Shown here piece by piece: positions 1-9,411 of a stretch of 63,938 nucleotides of DNA. The position numbers and the translations under genes were made by a program. Below the pieces are notes generated by a model, which was not told where the DNA came from, ran no database searches, and saw nothing but the letters and a program-made list of their open reading frames with translations. The number at the start of each line of letters is the position of its first letter. The stretch's first letter is position 1. Location: contig JAFSWL010000019.1 of NCBI GenBank assembly GCA_017444525.1, positions 1 to 63,938 of the forward strand, in the 5' to 3' direction. Source of the stretch: Alphaproteobacteria bacterium. GTDB taxonomy: Bacteria; Pseudomonadota; Alphaproteobacteria; RF32; CAG-239.

Positions 1-104
1 CTGATAAAAAGTTTGGGGAGAAACCTCCAATTCTCCCCAATCCATTCGGAATCGATGAATTATTCTCGCTACATTATCCTAGCTTTATAACTGATTCCGA
101 ATAC

Positions 105-140
105 AAAAAAGAAGGAACAAATTTATGTTCCTTCTTTTTT
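105..140. terminator. bidirectional rho-independent terminator
   Basis: A perfect 15-bp stem (AAAAAAGAAGGAACA pairing with its complement) closes a 6-nt loop. Its A-run and T-run let it work in both directions. It separates whatever lies left of the window from the minus-strand cyclophilin unit. Positions 1-104 hold no gene that I can support, only two weak inverted repeats (TGGGGAG/CTCCCCA and TTCGGAATC/GATTCCGAA). Confidence 0.8.
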
Positions 141-187
141 TTGTGACATTTAATTCGCATAAAAAACATCGACATTAAAAAACACGT

Positions 188-470
188 ATAAAAAGCCGTA
201 TAATGAGTCAGATACGACGGAAGTCTGTTTATGCCGTGTACAAAAGAGGTACATAAACAGCGGTGCAGAACATATAAAAATCTGTAGAATGAGGTAAATA
301 CGAAGGGGGATTTTGACGACGTGTACAAAAGAGGTACATAAACAGCGGTGCAGAATATATAAAAATCCGGATAATGAGGTAAATACGCAGTAAGCGGATT
401 GGTGCGGTGTACAATAAGAGGTACATAAGCCAATCCGCTTACAAGTAGTTACCCATTATACGGATTTTTT
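188..470 (-). repeat. palindromic element array A (3 units) abutting the cyclophilin stop codon
   Basis: There are three tandem units: 188-273, 274-358 and 359-470. Each starts ATAAAAA and carries a GTGTACAAnnnnAGGTACAT core. The unit next to the gene is a complete hairpin. Its outer arms are AAAAATCCGGATAATG (361-376) and CATTATACGGATTTTT, its inner variable arms are TAAGCGGATTGG and CCAATCCGCTTA, and its apex is GTAC...GTAC. The two distal units lack the gene-side outer arm. The TAA stop codon of the cyclophilin gene (469-471) overlaps the end of the outer arm. Related arrays lie at four other loci in this window. Confidence 0.9.
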
Positions 471-1074
471 AGATGTCGGATATGACGGAAAGGGCAATAA
501 TCTCATCCGGATTTTCAACCATTCCATTGGGTTCGCCGCCTTTTTTAAGCATATCGACATATTCCATACCGGAGGTTACTTCGCCCCAAACCGTGTATTG
601 ACCGTCGAGCCATGGACAATCAGCATAACAGATAAAAAATTGGCTGTCAGCCGAATCCGGCATCATGGCACGCGCCATCGACACGGTACCGCGCTTGTGC
701 GGAGTGCGGTTAAATTCTGCCTTGAGCTTTTTGCCGCTACCGCCGGTGCCATCGCCGCGCGGACATCCTGCCTGCGCCATAAAGCCTTCAATGACTCGAT
801 GAAATTTCAGGCCGTTATAAAAACCCTGTCGCACCAATTCTTTTATTCGAGCCACATGATTAGGAGCAACATCCGGCAGCATTTCTATTATCACATCACC
901 GTATTTTGTTTGCAGTAACAATGCATTTTCCGCATCTTTTACTTTATATGAATGCTTGATTTTTTTGGCTCTGCTTTCGCTCATTGCCAGTTTTTTGGTA
1001 TCTTTATTTTCTAAATTTTTAGTATTAGGTTTAGTTAAATTTTTAGTTTTCAAATTTTCCAATAAATCAGTCAT
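469..1074 (-). CDS. ppiB: cyclophilin-type peptidyl-prolyl cis-trans isomerase
   Basis: This is a cytoplasmic cyclophilin of 201 residues that isomerises X-Pro bonds. The core spans about residues 50-200 and includes FHRVIEGFMAQAGCPRGDG near residue 95 and DSQFFICYADCPWLDGQYTVWGEV near 142. These carry the family's catalytic Arg (FHRV) and its Phe and Trp binding residues. The N-terminal 45 residues are a Lys/Asn-rich extension with no signal peptide. A good ribosome site (AGGAAG) precedes the ATG. The stop codon is embedded in palindromic array A. Compared with E. coli PpiB (about 164 residues) only the N-terminal tail is extra. Confidence 0.9.
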   Translation of the reverse strand: MTDLLENLKTKNLTKPNTKNLENKDTKKLAMSESRAKKIKHSYKVKDAENALLLQTKYGDVIIEMLPDVAPNHVARIKELVRQGFYNGLKFHRVIEGFMAQAGCPRGDGTGGSGKKLKAEFNRTPHKRGTVSMARAMMPDSADSQFFICYADCPWLDGQYTVWGEVTSGMEYVDMLKKGGEPNGMVENPDEIIALSVISDI

Positions 1075-1115
1075 TTCTACTTCCTTTCTTTTATCTATTA
1101 ATTGTATTTAGGAAG

Positions 1116-2072
1116 TTACATTGCGTTATTCAAGACATAATCCACTCTTTCTTCTGCTGAAAGATTTTGCGGATAATATTTATCTACATTTTTAATAACT
1201 TCTTTTAAACCGCGACCGTTGGCTATTTGAATCGCCAACCCCGGACGAGCATTCAATTCCAGCATCATCGGTCCGCGGAATTTATCCAGCACGATATCTG
1301 CCCCCAAATAGCCGAGGCCGGTCATTTCATAAGCAAGTGCACCAATCATCAGATGTTCGCGCCACATCGGAACTTGCAAAGTCATCAAATCGGCCTCGGT
1401 ATCAGGATGTATGGCAATCGGCAGATTATGCGATACTGCATTAATGGCCTGTCCGGTACGCATATCAAGTCCTACTCCGACCGCCCCTTGGTGCAAATTA
1501 GCGCGCCCATCAGATTCTTTGGTAGCAAGGCGCATCATTGACATAATCGGATAACCCTTATAAACAATCACACGCACATCAGGAATCCCTTGATAACTAA
1601 AATTTTGAAAAGCATCGCTGAAGTGCACCAATTCTTCTATCAAAGCCGTATCATATTGTCCGCCCAAACTGTACAAACCGCTCAAAATGTTGGAAACGTG
1701 CTGATACACTTCGTTAAACCCGAGTTTTTTACCGCTGGCCGTAACAAACTCTTCCCCGCTGAATTGTTTAATTACCAAAACGCCTTTACCTTGACTGCCA
1801 TGTGCCGGCTTAATTACAAACTCGGAGTGTCCTGACACAATTTTAAGCAAATCTTTTACCTCATATTGATGTTCAATCACCCCGATTTTATGCGGAGTAT
1901 TGATATTGATGCGATCCGCCAGCGTTTTGGTCTGCACTTTATCATCCACCAACGGATAGAGCGAACGTTTGTTGTTGCGACCGATGATAAAATAATTTCG
2001 GGCATTCATACCTAAAACACCGTGCTCACGCAACTTCTTCGGATTAGAAAAAATTTTAAAATAATCCCACAT
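1116..2072 (-). CDS. RimK-related alpha-L-glutamate ligase-like protein (ATP-grasp)
   Basis: This 318-residue ATP-grasp enzyme belongs to the RimK-related ligases that add amino acids to carboxyl groups. KPAHGSQGKGVLVI near residue 92 is the ATP-binding strand-loop, and the Mg-binding segment ELNARPGLAIQIAN lies near 275. Its ATG directly follows the stop codon of the 7TM gene, so translation is probably coupled. This protein, the 7TM inactive transglutaminase and a retropepsin-like protease form a conserved three-gene set in many proteobacteria. The acceptor substrate is not evident from sequence; a peptide or envelope component is an inference from the membrane partners. Confidence 0.85.
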   Translation of the reverse strand: MWDYFKIFSNPKKLREHGVLGMNARNYFIIGRNNKRSLYPLVDDKVQTKTLADRININTPHKIGVIEHQYEVKDLLKIVSGHSEFVIKPAHGSQGKGVLVIKQFSGEEFVTASGKKLGFNEVYQHVSNILSGLYSLGGQYDTALIEELVHFSDAFQNFSYQGIPDVRVIVYKGYPIMSMMRLATKESDGRANLHQGAVGVGLDMRTGQAINAVSHNLPIAIHPDTEADLMTLQVPMWREHLMIGALAYEMTGLGYLGADIVLDKFRGPMMLELNARPGLAIQIANGRGLKEVIKNVDKYYPQNLSAEERVDYVLNNAM

Positions 2073-3611
2073 TTATTTTTCCTTAATCAGCGGTGCAAAA
2101 CGTTTCAGCTCAACCAGACGATATCCAGTATAAGTACCGAGCTGCATTACCACAATCAAAATAACCAGATTCCATTCATTAAATGCAAACATAACATGGC
2201 GAATATATGTACTGCTTATCACAAAATAAGTCAAAATCGCCACCAATGATGTATTAATGATTTGTTTTGAAGCATTACGCGCACCTTCTTCTTCCCATGT
2301 AATTGAAGCGCGTTCAATAATCCATGCGGTAATAATAATCGGAAAGAATACGGCGGAAGCAGCAATTTTGAAATTATACTGATAGCCTAATATGGTCAGC
2401 AATTGCATAATCAAAATCACAAAAATCACTACTGCGGAAATCCGCGGCACCAAAAGTAGGTTAAGGCGCGTCAACAAAGTGCGAACCAAAAGTCCGAGTA
2501 CAATAATCAGCAAATAACAAATCAACCCAGACCAAAAACCGGTGCGTACCAATGACATAGCCACCAGCATCGGTGTAAAAGTTCCCATAGTCGGAATACC
2601 GACGACGTTTCGCAGCAATACCACCAACAGAATGCCCAGCGGGAAAATCATCAGCCATTTAAGAGTATTCTGTTCCAAAGTAGGCAGATTATAAATTGTA
2701 AAATCAAACATTCTGCTTTGTTCGTATTTTGCGCGACGACCAGCCATCTTAAACGACGAAACCGCCGATTTTATAACAGAAAATCTGATTTCGGAATTAC
2801 GCCCGCCGACAACATCATAAAGCGAAACTCCGCCGCGCTGGAATACTACAAAATTTTTAGGCAAACCGGATGCGCCGTTTTCAATATTATATACCATCCA
2901 TTTACCGTTTTCATAAACTTCAAGCATTAAATCCGCCGGCGTTTCGCGTCTTTTTTCCAATATTTTGATACCGCGGACAATCCGCGCTGCGATTCCCTTA
3001 AAAGAAAGCAGATAAATCATCTTTTCAGCCATAATTCGCTGCGATTTTTTAACCGGCAAAAAAGCGTCTACCTCCGGTTCCAAAACCTCATCATTAAGCA
3101 GTTCGATTATGCGTGTTGCTGACGAACCTTCTTTTTTTTCTTCAGCCAATTTCCAAATTTCTTCAACCATAGCTTTTTGCTGCTCGTTTTCAAATGTAGG
3201 CTTTGTAACTTTTGGTTTATTGCGGTCACGCACCTTACCCACAACATCTTCATTGTCATACAGCATAATACGATAATATATATCTTGTCGATGTTTCTTC
3301 GGTGCCGATTTCATAATCATACGATGGCTTTTTTCATCTTTTTCAACCTTATAACCATTTGCCACCACGTCTTCGCTCAAAATCTTATATTCAGCTCCTA
3401 AACGCGGCGTAGACAGAGATACTTCAATCGGTTCACCGGTCGGCACAAAAGAGATATGCGCGTCAACCGTCCAAATTTCCGTACCCTCGCGCGGGCTGAA
3501 ACTAAATCCCCAATGCTTAATTTTGTAATATGTAGCATAGCTCGCAAAAGCAATTGCAAAAAACAAACAAATTGCTAAAACACCACGAACAGAACAAATT
3601 TTCTTTTTCAT
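2073..3611 (-). CDS. inactive transglutaminase fused to 7 transmembrane helices (UUP1-like)
   Basis: The protein has 512 residues. One N-terminal membrane helix (about 9-29) is followed by a periplasmic transglutaminase-like region (about 30-320) and about seven hydrophobic helices from residue 325 onward (for example LMIFPLGILLVVLLRNVVGIP). The fold is known as an inactive transglutaminase because the Cys-His-Asp triad is lost, and I see no convincing triad here. It lies 22 nt after the protease gene and directly before the ATP-grasp gene. The set probably senses or modifies an envelope peptide, but that role is inference. Confidence 0.85.
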   Translation of the reverse strand: MKKKICSVRGVLAICLFFAIAFASYATYYKIKHWGFSFSPREGTEIWTVDAHISFVPTGEPIEVSLSTPRLGAEYKILSEDVVANGYKVEKDEKSHRMIMKSAPKKHRQDIYYRIMLYDNEDVVGKVRDRNKPKVTKPTFENEQQKAMVEEIWKLAEEKKEGSSATRIIELLNDEVLEPEVDAFLPVKKSQRIMAEKMIYLLSFKGIAARIVRGIKILEKRRETPADLMLEVYENGKWMVYNIENGASGLPKNFVVFQRGGVSLYDVVGGRNSEIRFSVIKSAVSSFKMAGRRAKYEQSRMFDFTIYNLPTLEQNTLKWLMIFPLGILLVVLLRNVVGIPTMGTFTPMLVAMSLVRTGFWSGLICYLLIIVLGLLVRTLLTRLNLLLVPRISAVVIFVILIMQLLTILGYQYNFKIAASAVFFPIIITAWIIERASITWEEEGARNASKQIINTSLVAILTYFVISSTYIRHVMFAFNEWNLVILIVVMQLGTYTGYRLVELKRFAPLIKEK

Positions 3612-3633
3612 CTCAAAGTCCTTATGTTTGATT

Positions 3634-4164
3634 TTATTTCAGCGTGTTTGAAATAGAAACATCAACAATGGCGCGTCCACTCAGAATATTGCGTCCGATT
3701 AATCCCTGATATTCAAAATCATGACGTTCATTCAATGTAAATTCGGCAACAAACATTTCCTTACCCATTTTTACATCCATGCTTACGGTTACGCGATGTT
3801 CTTCCTCGCCTGTACGTTTAATCTTAACTCGCCGCACCAACGGCTTTTCAAAATCCAATTTTTCGTTAGTATCGCGATTAACCAGCGTAAACGACACCCA
3901 TTTTTGACCATCTCGTTCAAAACGCTTAATATTGTCGGCATCAACGGAAGAAGTTGTCGCTCCTGTATCAATACGAGCCAAAAAAGGCGACTTCATCGGC
4001 GGAAAATATATCCGCTCCACCGCACCAATTACATTATCCGGTCTCACGGTTATAATTTTTGCCGGCTGAGCCGTACTTGGTACAATCCCCGGCACCACTT
4101 TTTCTTCTTTAGTCGCGCACGCTGCCAATAAAAGTACGCATAAACAAGCTGAAATTTTTTGCAT
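3634..4164 (-). CDS. retropepsin-like aspartic protease lipoprotein (ATP-dependent zinc protease family)
   Basis: This is a lipoprotein of 176 residues when started at the ATG before QKISAC. It has a lipobox LLAAC with Cys16, and the motif IDTGATTSSVDA around residue 65 is the D-T-G-A active site of retropepsin-like proteases. The family is often labelled 'ATP-dependent zinc protease', but the visible motif is that of an aspartic protease. Longer starts exist up to 4191, and I chose 4164 because it gives a clean signal peptide. It is the first gene of the three-gene operon with the 7TM protein and the ligase. Confidence 0.85.
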   Translation of the reverse strand: MQKISACLCVLLLAACATKEEKVVPGIVPSTAQPAKIITVRPDNVIGAVERIYFPPMKSPFLARIDTGATTSSVDADNIKRFERDGQKWVSFTLVNRDTNEKLDFEKPLVRRVKIKRTGEEEHRVTVSMDVKMGKEMFVAEFTLNERHDFEYQGLIGRNILSGRAIVDVSISNTLK

Positions 4165-4230
4165 AGTTTCTACCATCCTGTTCTTAAACAAATATATTTA
4201 TGTATCTATCACAAACCCAAAAAAAAGAGC

Positions 4231-4259
4231 AAAAAAAAACGACTTATGCACATAAGCCG
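4231..4259 (-). terminator. terminator of the porin gene
   Basis: On the minus strand the stem CGGCTTA...TAAGTCG (one G-U pair) is followed by nine T residues, 16 nt after the porin stop codon. Confidence 0.75.
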
Positions 4260-4274
4260 CTTTTATAGCATCAG

Positions 4275-5417
4275 CTAAAAATATACATTAAATCGTAGGG
4301 ACACCACTGTTGCATAATCCGACTTATAATTCAGTGCCGGATTAACATATAGCTGAATATCCGGAGTAAGCGCGGCCCATTTAGATATTCCCCAAGTCCA
4401 ATACGCCTCCCATACCTGTTCTCCGGTTTCAGCCAAAGGGGTCCCCACCGCTGTTTCGTTTATATTGTTATATGCATACGCAGCTCCGATTTGATCAAGC
4501 GAATTGCGTTCAAACGGGTTGTTATAAACGACTCCTGCCGTATATGAATTTTTGATTGTGGCAACATTGCCGTTGACACCGTTGATTCTCCCAAATACCG
4601 CCCACTTTTGCCCGATATTCTGCTGCATATTAAATGACCAACCGGTTGTTGATTGCGGCTGTTCCGACACATACGGCTGATTATATACCAATATTGAATA
4701 TTGTCCAACGCCCAAACCTTTTATTGTCGGATTGTACCCCACTTGACCAAATGTGGTATAATGCCCATCATGCAAATGATTCAAACGGACACTTACCGCC
4801 GAAATATTAGTTGCGTCTTGTAAACCAGCAACAAATTGCCAATTATTTGGCATAGCCTGAACATAAGCTCCGACACCGGCATCAGTGTAGGTCGCACTAC
4901 CGTTTTGCGATAAAGCATAGTTGATAAAATTGCCTTGTGGATTGTTATTATAATCAGTTCCATCAAAATTATATATTGTATATTGTCCTAAACCGAGCGT
5001 CATCCAATTATACTGTTGTGGTAATTGATAGGTATAATATAATGTTGAAAATTCTTGCTCTTCATCGTCCGCATCATTAATCGGCGTAACAACATTTATA
5101 CGATTTTCGATATCTGCAGCATCATGATTTGCATAAAAAACACTGGAGTAAGAAGCATTAAGTATGCCGGTTCCGTAATGATTATCAAAAGTTGTCCATG
5201 CAATGCTGGGATTAAGATAAGATTGCACCGAGTTATAGCGTCCGTTCGGCGAACCATGTTGAGCCAATACCGAATAATCGATATCATAATCAAATCCGTA
5301 ATTTTTACTCAATTTATTCTTAAAAGCGGTATAATCGCCTCCCAATGTTGCCGCCTGAACTACCGACAACGTACTTAACAAACATGCCAAAGTTCCGAAA
5401 AATAAACTTTTTTGCAT
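4275..5417 (-). CDS. OprB-like carbohydrate porin
   Basis: This 380-residue outer-membrane protein has a cleavable signal peptide (LLSTLSVVQA) and ends in the aromatic FNVYF, as beta-barrel substrates of BamA do. The C-terminal part (WGISKWAALTPDIQLYVNPALNY) resembles the last strands of OprB-type carbohydrate-selective porins, and the many alternating aromatic strands fit a 16-stranded barrel. It is flanked by its own terminator, so it is probably monocistronic. The substrate cannot be read from the sequence. Confidence 0.8.
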   Translation of the reverse strand: MQKSLFFGTLACLLSTLSVVQAATLGGDYTAFKNKLSKNYGFDYDIDYSVLAQHGSPNGRYNSVQSYLNPSIAWTTFDNHYGTGILNASYSSVFYANHDAADIENRINVVTPINDADDEEQEFSTLYYTYQLPQQYNWMTLGLGQYTIYNFDGTDYNNNPQGNFINYALSQNGSATYTDAGVGAYVQAMPNNWQFVAGLQDATNISAVSVRLNHLHDGHYTTFGQVGYNPTIKGLGVGQYSILVYNQPYVSEQPQSTTGWSFNMQQNIGQKWAVFGRINGVNGNVATIKNSYTAGVVYNNPFERNSLDQIGAAYAYNNINETAVGTPLAETGEQVWEAYWTWGISKWAALTPDIQLYVNPALNYKSDYATVVSLRFNVYF

Positions 5418-5497
5418 AACTCATCTCCCGAATGTTATAAACACACGGTTGATATATATCCTGTTTATCGAAAAAAAAGAGGTAAGTTCTTATAAAT

Positions 5498-5926
5498 TTA
5501 TCTGCGCAAAGCTTTTACGTATGCCTGAACGGAATGCTCATCACAATAAGTTTGCCCGCTACGCACTTTTTTGCCGCAAAAACAAAAATCATCATCACGC
5601 GGATCTCCAATCGGCCAACGACAGGTATGACTATCTAAATCAACCAACTTGATATTGGAGTTTTCGTTTTTATCCGCTGTTTTGGACTTTTCATCTGCAC
5701 TCTCGACAACATCAACCTCTGAGGCCGATAACGGTAATTTCGGCGCAGTTTGAACAGCAGATTCTTTAGGTTTAATCGGCGAAGGGCGAGCTGTCAGACA
5801 CAACCGATGCACCTTACCGACAATAGCATTTTTAGTTACCCCTAATTTCTTGGCAATTTCGTTTGCCGTCAATCCTTGTGCCCATAATTCCCGCAGTTTA
5901 TTCACGCTTTCATCTGTCCAACCCAT
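5498..5926 (-). CDS. gcrA: GcrA cell cycle regulator
   Basis: GcrA is an alphaproteobacterial transcription factor that binds sigma70 and acts at promoters carrying CcrM-methylated GANTC sites. The N-terminus MGWTDESVNKLRELWAQGLTANEIAKKLGVTKNAIVGKVHRL is the typical helix-turn-helix. The C-terminal region has CRWPIGDP and further Cys residues (CFCGK, YCDEH), as in the family. At 142 residues it is slightly shorter than Caulobacter GcrA, with a variable Ser/Glu-rich linker. It is one of the strongest taxonomic markers in this window. Confidence 0.95.
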   Translation of the reverse strand: MGWTDESVNKLRELWAQGLTANEIAKKLGVTKNAIVGKVHRLCLTARPSPIKPKESAVQTAPKLPLSASEVDVVESADEKSKTADKNENSNIKLVDLDSHTCRWPIGDPRDDDFCFCGKKVRSGQTYCDEHSVQAYVKALRR

Positions 5927-6047
5927 AGTAAACCTCCAGTAAATTTATTATGTTATAGCGGATTATTTTGCCTCTGTCCAGACTAAATTTTATTCTTTAT
6001 TAATTTTTTTAGACTACAATTATCTAGTCTGTTTTGAGGAGAATACA

Positions 6048-7292
6048 ATGAAATTTTTTTATCTTGTTTTGACTCTGCTTATCAGTTTACCGGTACAAGC
6101 ACAGCTAAACCAATATAACAAGCTTCACACTGTTGACTTGGATGAAGAAATTCCGCCTTTACAACCTTTGCAACGAGAATACGATAAAGCTACCTCCCGC
6201 TACCGATGGAACTATGATTTCCGCTGGAATATGCCGAGTTTATTCAATTCAGAATTTAAAAAACAGATTACCGACTTCGGTATCATAGAAAAGCGTATTG
6301 CCAACGCCGATGAAGAATGGCTGTTACGAGAATTAAAAAAATTGCCTAAACAGATGTATCAGTATATTGGACCTCTTCTGCATACCAAACGCGGACTTTC
6401 CGGCAAAATTCTTGATTTACCTGGAATTAAAGAAACCAAACATAAATTTCCGACACAAGTCGCTTCTCCTTTTCGCAATATGCCTAATCTCGAATTTGCT
6501 TCTCCGGCAATGTATTTATATTTAAATCCGCTTATATGGGGAGAAGATATGGCTTCTCTGGAAATTCCGCAAGAAGTTGAAAATCCTAAAAAAAAACGAC
6601 CGCGTATGCGTATAAATCCGAATTTTTTGCATAAAATCAAAAGCCGAATAAAAGCAACAGATTATGCTTCAACCCCAAGCACTAAGCCTGTTGAATTGGA
6701 TTTGCGACACTTCAATCCGACCGTATCAACTCCGCTATCCAAAGCCGATGTCAGAGCTTTTATACGAACATTTGGCGCACTTGATAAGTTCCGCCGTCAT
6801 AATAATAATGAAATCCGGCTGATTATGATTGATTCATTGATAAATTATTGGGATACTAAAAATGGCATACCGGAAAATATTTTATTGTTTCGCCAAATCG
6901 TTAATCCGTGTCAACACTATGTCCGGAAAATTCGTTGGCTCAATTTACAAAACGAATTTCAAACAGCTATCGGCACACAAGGATTCGGAATAAAAGATTG
7001 GGCCTATACCTGCGATAAAATAATCAAGGCGCATCGCGTACATAATGCACCGTCCGGTATGATTTGGGGAGCACGTCAACAAAAAAGAAATGCCCTCTAT
7101 CCGGCAATGGAACCGTTTTTAATCTCAGCTGAAGAAAAACAGCAAATGCACTTTTTGTTGGACTCCTACGCTCGTATGTATTCTACCCGTTTGCGAGATA
7201 TAGAAGCCATTAAACCATACAACAACACCTTGCGCCACAAATTTCTGAATTTTGGAAAACATATAGGCGGAATCCCACTGGTATTCCCATAG
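6048..7292 (+). CDS. secreted protein of unknown function
   Basis: I do not recognise this 414-residue protein. A signal peptide (MKFFYLVLTLLISLPVQAQ) directs it to the periplasm. The mature part is rich in Arg, Asn and aromatic residues, has a basic stretch PKKKRPRMR near residue 182, and has two Cys residues (VNPCQHYV and YTCDKII) that could form a disulfide. A strong ribosome site (GAGGAG) lies 7 nt before the ATG. It is transcribed toward fabG, and palindromic array B separates the two. It could be a cell-envelope factor, but nothing in the sequence settles this. Confidence 0.7.
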   Translation: MKFFYLVLTLLISLPVQAQLNQYNKLHTVDLDEEIPPLQPLQREYDKATSRYRWNYDFRWNMPSLFNSEFKKQITDFGIIEKRIANADEEWLLRELKKLPKQMYQYIGPLLHTKRGLSGKILDLPGIKETKHKFPTQVASPFRNMPNLEFASPAMYLYLNPLIWGEDMASLEIPQEVENPKKKRPRMRINPNFLHKIKSRIKATDYASTPSTKPVELDLRHFNPTVSTPLSKADVRAFIRTFGALDKFRRHNNNEIRLIMIDSLINYWDTKNGIPENILLFRQIVNPCQHYVRKIRWLNLQNEFQTAIGTQGFGIKDWAYTCDKIIKAHRVHNAPSGMIWGARQQKRNALYPAMEPFLISAEEKQQMHFLLDSYARMYSTRLRDIEAIKPYNNTLRHKFLNFGKHIGGIPLVFP

Positions 7293-7326
7293 ACCACTAA
7301 GATGCAGAAGAAAGATAATCTGCCGG

Positions 7327-7678
7327 CTAAAAATCCGGATAATGCGGTAAATACGAAGGGGTTTTTCGACGACGTGTACAACAAAAGGTACATAAACCAA
7401 CAGGCACGAACTTGCTAAAAATCCGGATAATGCGGTAAATACGAAGGGATTTTTTTCGACGTGTACACAAACAGTACACGAGAAAATGCTCTTATAGCGG
7501 CTAAAAATTTAGAGAATAAGTCAGATACAAAGAAGGATTTTTTCGCCGTGTACAATAAATTATACGGCAAATAAAAACTCGAAGAATTAGGTTAATACGA
7601 AGGGGATTTTTTTCGACGTGTACACAAACAGTACACGAGAAAAAAATCCCCAAGTAGTAACCAATTATACGAGTTTTT
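7327..7678 (-). repeat. palindromic element array B (4 units) abutting the fabG stop codon
   Basis: Units start near 7327, 7415, 7501 and 7571. Only the last (7571-7678) is a full hairpin. Its outer arms are AAAAACTCG and CGAGTTTTT, the next block is GAATTAGGTTAATAC against GTAGTAACCAATTATA, its inner arms are GGGGATTTTTTT and AAAAAAATCCCC, and its apex is GTGTACACAAACAGTACAC. The fabG TAA stop (7677-7679) lies in the outer arm. Units 1 and 2 share the start CTAAAAATCCGGATAATGCG but differ in their inner arms. Confidence 0.9.
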
Positions 7679-8414
7679 AAATCATGGCCATCCCGCCGTT
7701 AACGTGAATAGTCTGTCCCGTAATGTATTGCGCTTCATCGGATGCTAAAAATGCAACAGCGTTGGCAATATCTTGAGCCTCTCCAAGCTTGCCTTCTGGG
7801 ATTTTAGCCAAAAGAGCAGCTTTAACGTCATCAGGAAGAACATCTGTCATCGGCGTACGAATAAAGCCCGGAGCGATTGAATTAACGGTAACACCGCGAG
7901 AGCCTACTTCTTGAGCCAAGCATTTATTCATGGCAATCATGCCGGCTTTGGAAGCAGAATAGTTGGCCTGCCCTGCATTCCCCATTACACCAACAACGGA
8001 AGCCATACCGATAATACGTCCGTAGCGGCGCTTCATCATACCGCGAACCACGGCACGAGCCAATTTGAAACCTGCGGTAAGATTAACATCTAAAACAAAC
8101 TGCCATTTTTCATCACTCATACGCATAAACAAATCATCTCGCGTAACACCGGCATTATTAACCAAAATATCGATTTTGCCAAATTTTTCTTCAACGGCTT
8201 CCACCAAGGATTTTATAGCCTCTGTATCGCCCAAATTAGCCACAAAATATTCGACGTGATCACCGAGCTCGTCCTTAAGAGCCTTCAGGCCCTCTTCATT
8301 CATATCGGTCAGAGCCAAATAAGCCCCTTGTTCATGCAAAGTATGAGCGATTCTACGACCGATACCGCCGGCGGCACCGGTAATCAAAGCAACTTTTTCA
8401 TCTAATTTAAACAT
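7677..8414 (-). CDS. fabG: 3-oxoacyl-[acyl-carrier-protein] reductase FabG
   Basis: FabG performs the NADPH-dependent reduction of 3-oxoacyl-ACP in fatty acid synthesis. The 245-residue SDR protein shows the cofactor motif TGAAGGIG (12-19), NNAGVTRDDLF, and the Ser-Tyr-Lys catalytic set with NYSASKAGM near residue 150. The C-terminal GQTIHVNGGMAM is typical of FabG. It follows fabD by 23 nt with a good ribosome site (AAGGAAA), so the two form an operon. Array B directly follows and probably terminates the operon. Confidence 0.95.
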   Translation of the reverse strand: MFKLDEKVALITGAAGGIGRRIAHTLHEQGAYLALTDMNEEGLKALKDELGDHVEYFVANLGDTEAIKSLVEAVEEKFGKIDILVNNAGVTRDDLFMRMSDEKWQFVLDVNLTAGFKLARAVVRGMMKRRYGRIIGMASVVGVMGNAGQANYSASKAGMIAMNKCLAQEVGSRGVTVNSIAPGFIRTPMTDVLPDDVKAALLAKIPEGKLGEAQDIANAVAFLASDEAQYITGQTIHVNGGMAMI

Positions 8415-8437
8415 ATTATTTTCCTTTCATTTTAAGG

Positions 8438-9382
8438 TTATAAATTGTTTGCCAGCTCCTCAATCTCTGCGATAGAGCCGACTGATATCGAGTTCATTTC
8501 TTTATTGGCGCGTTTGGCTATACCGGAAAGCACCTTACCTGCCCCCAATTCGATCAAATCGGTAACATTATTTTCTTTAAAGAACAGCATTGTTTCGCGC
8601 CATCTTACCGTACCGGTAACCTGCTCAATTAAATGCTTGATAATTTCCTTATGATCAGTAATCGGTTGTGCCAAAACATTGGCAACCAACGGAATCTGCG
8701 CATTATTGGCAACAACATTCATAAACGCACGAGCCATAACATCAGCGGCCGGTCCCATAAACGGGCTATGAAACGGCGCACTCACTGCTAATTTCACACA
8801 TTTGCGAGCACCAAATTCTGGGGCTATTTCCACGGCTCTTTCAATTGCCGTCATTGAACCGGAAAGTACAACCTGCCCATCGGAATTATCGTTGGCAGCC
8901 ACACAAATATCCTTATCTGAGGAACAAGCTTCAATCAACGCTCCCACATCATGATAAGACAATCCCAAAACCGCAGCCATACCACCAACTCCAAAAGGCA
9001 CCGCACTTTGCATAGCCTCTCCGCGCAAGCGCAATAATTTTGCCGTATCGCTCAAAGAAAACACACCGGCGGCACATGCGGCGGAATATTCGCCCAAAGA
9101 GTGTCCGGCCACATACGTAGCCTTATCTTTTAGGTTAATTCCGAATTCTTTTTTCAAAACATTGACTATTGCCATAGAAAAAGCCATCAATGCCGGTTGA
9201 GTATTTACCGTCATAGTCAATTCGGCATCGGGACCTTCCGTCATAATCTTAAATAAATCTTGCGAAAGAGATTCATTTACTTCATTAAACACATCTCGAG
9301 CCGAAACAAAATTTTCGGCTAACTCTTTCCCCATTCCCACAAATTGGGATCCTTGTCCCGGAAATACAAAAGCGTACTTCAT
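8438..9382 (-). CDS. fabD: malonyl-CoA:ACP transacylase FabD
   Basis: FabD moves malonyl groups from CoA to ACP for chain extension. The 314-residue protein has the N-terminal FPGQGSQFVGMG, the nucleophile elbow GHSLGE (Ser95), the substrate Arg in LRLRGEAMQ, and the catalytic His in SAPFHSPFM near 203. Its length is normal for the family. It is the first gene of the fabD-fabG pair and is preceded by a near-consensus promoter. Confidence 0.95.
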   Translation of the reverse strand: MKYAFVFPGQGSQFVGMGKELAENFVSARDVFNEVNESLSQDLFKIMTEGPDAELTMTVNTQPALMAFSMAIVNVLKKEFGINLKDKATYVAGHSLGEYSAACAAGVFSLSDTAKLLRLRGEAMQSAVPFGVGGMAAVLGLSYHDVGALIEACSSDKDICVAANDNSDGQVVLSGSMTAIERAVEIAPEFGARKCVKLAVSAPFHSPFMGPAADVMARAFMNVVANNAQIPLVANVLAQPITDHKEIIKHLIEQVTGTVRWRETMLFFKENNVTDLIELGAGKVLSGIAKRANKEMNSISVGSIAEIEELANNL

Positions 9383-9411
9383 TAAATTCCTTTCATCTGT
9401 TCTCTAGGGAT

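Noticed and set aside
74..433. Open frames with repeated YVPLLYT-like peptides across the palindromic arrays (also at 7125-7400 and 44309-44572).
   Set aside because: They arise from the repeated DNA core (GTAC...GTAC) being read in one frame; there are no ribosome sites, and frames differ between loci.
188..470. CRISPR array at the tandem units.
   Set aside because: The 'repeats' are not constant, the variable parts are self-complementary, unit lengths vary and there are no cas genes.
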